Below are positions 62,350 through 64,000 of a DNA stretch of 64,000 nt, piece after piece. Position 1 is the first letter of the stretch. Each line of letters opens with the position of its first letter. Position numbers and translations under genes: made by a program. Origin of the DNA: Melastoma dodecandrum (Eukaryota; Streptophyta; Magnoliopsida; Myrtales; Melastomataceae). The stretch spans positions 3,100,001-3,164,000 of the forward strand of contig JARUPY010000605.1 of the NCBI GenBank assembly GCA_029817715.1, in the 5' to 3' direction. The notes under the pieces are model-generated. The model made no database searches, was not told the DNA's origin, and saw nothing but the letters and a program-made list of their open reading frames with translations.

Positions 62350-62760
62350 AGGTCTGTTATCCTGAGAATTCCACTAGTGCCAAGCAGGAATGGTTCGAAA
62401 TACCGGGTCTGTTCAATATATTTGTTGTATGTATGTGTCATTGTAACTTTTCCTGACATGTCCAAATTTGAACCCCTTCCCGTGAACTGCCTAGGAGATG
62501 AAATAGGTAGAAAGAAAAAACTGATTTCCCTAGATAAGAATAACTGGACTGCCATGACATTTCATTGTAGATGCTTCATCGTTGTTACGTTTATCAAGAA
62601 AATCACATATATTTTAAGAGCATACGGGATGGCGTACTTGTATATGGATGGCATACATAGCTACAGTACAGCAGGCCCTGGTGGTTTGAGCCTTGTCGTT
62701 CAGGAATAACAGTCCGGAAGCCAAAAACCGTGAGGTCGGTGCGGCCACGCCTTTCTATTT

Positions 62761-63878
62761 TCAGCCGTTCAAGTCGCTCAACATCCAGGACGGTATCGAT
62801 GATGTCATGGGCGGTGGAGCTTGAGTACTGTTGTCTTCTGTGGTTGGCCTTGCGTGGTAAGAGCTGCTGCATTTTGCATGAGAACTGATAAAAAAAAACC
62901 AACAGTAACCCAGAAAACTGATGTAAGAAAGACTCCTGAGTGGTGTTACCTAATAGCGAGTGAAGGATAAAGAAGTGGTTCCGGGAGCATGAAGGTGGCT
63001 GTGGTGGTCATATTGGGCGGTGATGCCAGATTTTGCTGCTGCTGTTGATCCCATTCCATTTGCTGCTCCACAAGATCCCTCTCATTTTCTTGGATCTGCT
63101 ACAAGAACCAAAATATATAACTCTGGTCTGCAAGTGGCACGGACGATTTCGGACGGGACGATGATACGAGGTTAGGAATTTTTTAATACCTTCTTCGCAA
63201 GGAGACAGTTCTGATCCTGCAGGTGCTTCTCCTGTTTCAAAAGTTAAATTGATTGCTTTAAAATAATAGGACTGCATTAGCCGTAGCGCGAGGGTTAAGC
63301 GCCTTGGGATCGACTTGTGTTCGTAAAAGGAAATCTTTGACAACCTTAGCATGTGATGGCATGGGTTTTATGTTCATACTGACATGTGAAACACAGAAAA
63401 CCAAATCAATCAGTTCCTCATCGGTCCATGATACCGAGTCTGAGATAGCTCACCTCAATCAGCAACATGAACTCATCATTTGTGAGAACTGTCTCGTGTT
63501 TTGCAGAAAAAAAGGCGTGTTTTTCTAACATAACCTAGTCCAGATATCAAACGAATAAGCATTTCGTTTGCAGCAAAAGCATTGATTTTGGCTTTCGATG
63601 ATGACAAGTCGAAAGAAATGAATTCCGTGAGAGTCAAAAAGCGAGGGTAAGTGCACCTTTTTACGCATCTCGGCGATAGACAGGCGCATGACTTGGTTCT
63701 GCACGGAACGAACATAATATAAGAAACGCCTTCGGCTACCCGTTCGAAAACAGAAAGCAGTGAGTATTAATCCAAAACCTTTTTGTCCCTAATACGCCGC
63801 AAGGCGTTGTCGAGCTGCTTCTCCAAGTATTGCAACTCTTTAATGTTTAATGGGTCTAGACCCTCTCCAGCCAAGTTC
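62761..63878 (-). CDS. FUL: AP1/FUL-clade MIKC MADS-box gene, 3' half (partial)
   Basis: Five 3' exons are in the window: 63779-63878 (100 bp), 63657-63698 (42 bp), 63190-63231 (42 bp), 62950-63095 and about 62761-62866. The 100, 42, 42 sizes are diagnostic of MIKC MADS genes. They encode the K-domain stretches LAGEGLDPLNIKELQYLEKQ, NQVMRLSIAEMRKK and EKHLQDQNCLLAKK, then a Gln-rich C domain and a SIPSWMLSDLNG terminus. The WML end is the FUL (paleoAP1) motif. There is no euAP1 farnesylation box. These factors form tetramers that bind CArG boxes and control the floral transition, meristem identity and fruit. The MADS, I and first K exons lie beyond 64000. The last exon's acceptor is uncertain: 62866 or an in-frame alternative at about 62885. 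The RCC1 gene converges on it. Confidence 0.87.
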
Positions 63879-64000
63879 CTGCACAAGCTTTTGTTTATGA
63901 AATCATAATCACCATCGGAACTCATTTTAAGGAACATCTCAGGCCTTTCTGCTAATGATCCCGACTCCCTTCATCACCGGGCAGAAGATTGTACAGGGAT

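Noticed and set aside
1..64000. CRISPR arrays, operons, bacterial or organelle insertions
   Set aside because: Introns, spacing and gene content are those of plant nuclear DNA. I saw no regularly spaced short repeats with unique spacers and no chloroplast or mitochondrial genome segments.

Overview
This is nuclear DNA of a flowering plant, most likely a eudicot. Genes have many introns with GT-AG junctions. Proteins match land-plant families: a PPR editing factor, a phage-type organelle RNA polymerase, augmin AUG5, an EDA30-like O-fucosyltransferase and an AP1/FUL-clade MADS gene. Spacers are AT-rich with microsatellites, foldback elements and decayed repeats. I joined exons by hand from open frames, splice signals and remembered homologues. 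No alignment was run.

Left gene-rich part (1-22 kb). A RING-H2 E3 ligase (-) and an intronless PPR protein resembling MEF13 (+) are head to head across 288 bp. A five-exon AVT6-type amino-acid transporter (+) follows. Then comes a 17-exon, 11-kb gene (-) for a 2147-residue Furry/Tao3/Mor2-type cell-morphogenesis protein.

Middle (22-44 kb). From 22 to 31 kb there is no intact gene. It holds a degenerate array of a roughly 1.6-kb unit, a tRNA-Met-type primer-binding-site remnant of an LTR element, two foldback elements (one with a 9-10 bp target duplication) and an EF-hand gene fragment. Next is a complete 19-exon RpoT gene (-), then a PEX7 pseudogene (+) and an ABHD17-type hydrolase pseudogene (-).

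Right gene-rich part (44-64 kb). An EDA30-like O-fucosyltransferase (+), AUG5 (-), a second RING E3 ligase like Arabidopsis At3g02290 (+), an RCC1-repeat protein like At3g02300 (+) with an apparent one-base lesion, and the 3' half of a FUL/AP1-like MADS gene (-) that runs off the right edge.

The genes do not form one pathway. Their order is informative: the RING/PPR pair at the left and the RING/RCC1/MADS trio at the right recall gene neighbourhoods on Arabidopsis chromosomes 3 and 5. The window therefore looks like an ancestral collinear block. I saw no clear sign of a wholly new system. The most unusual items are the 1.6-kb array, the two gene fragments that share a flanking repeat, and the RCC1 junction lesion.
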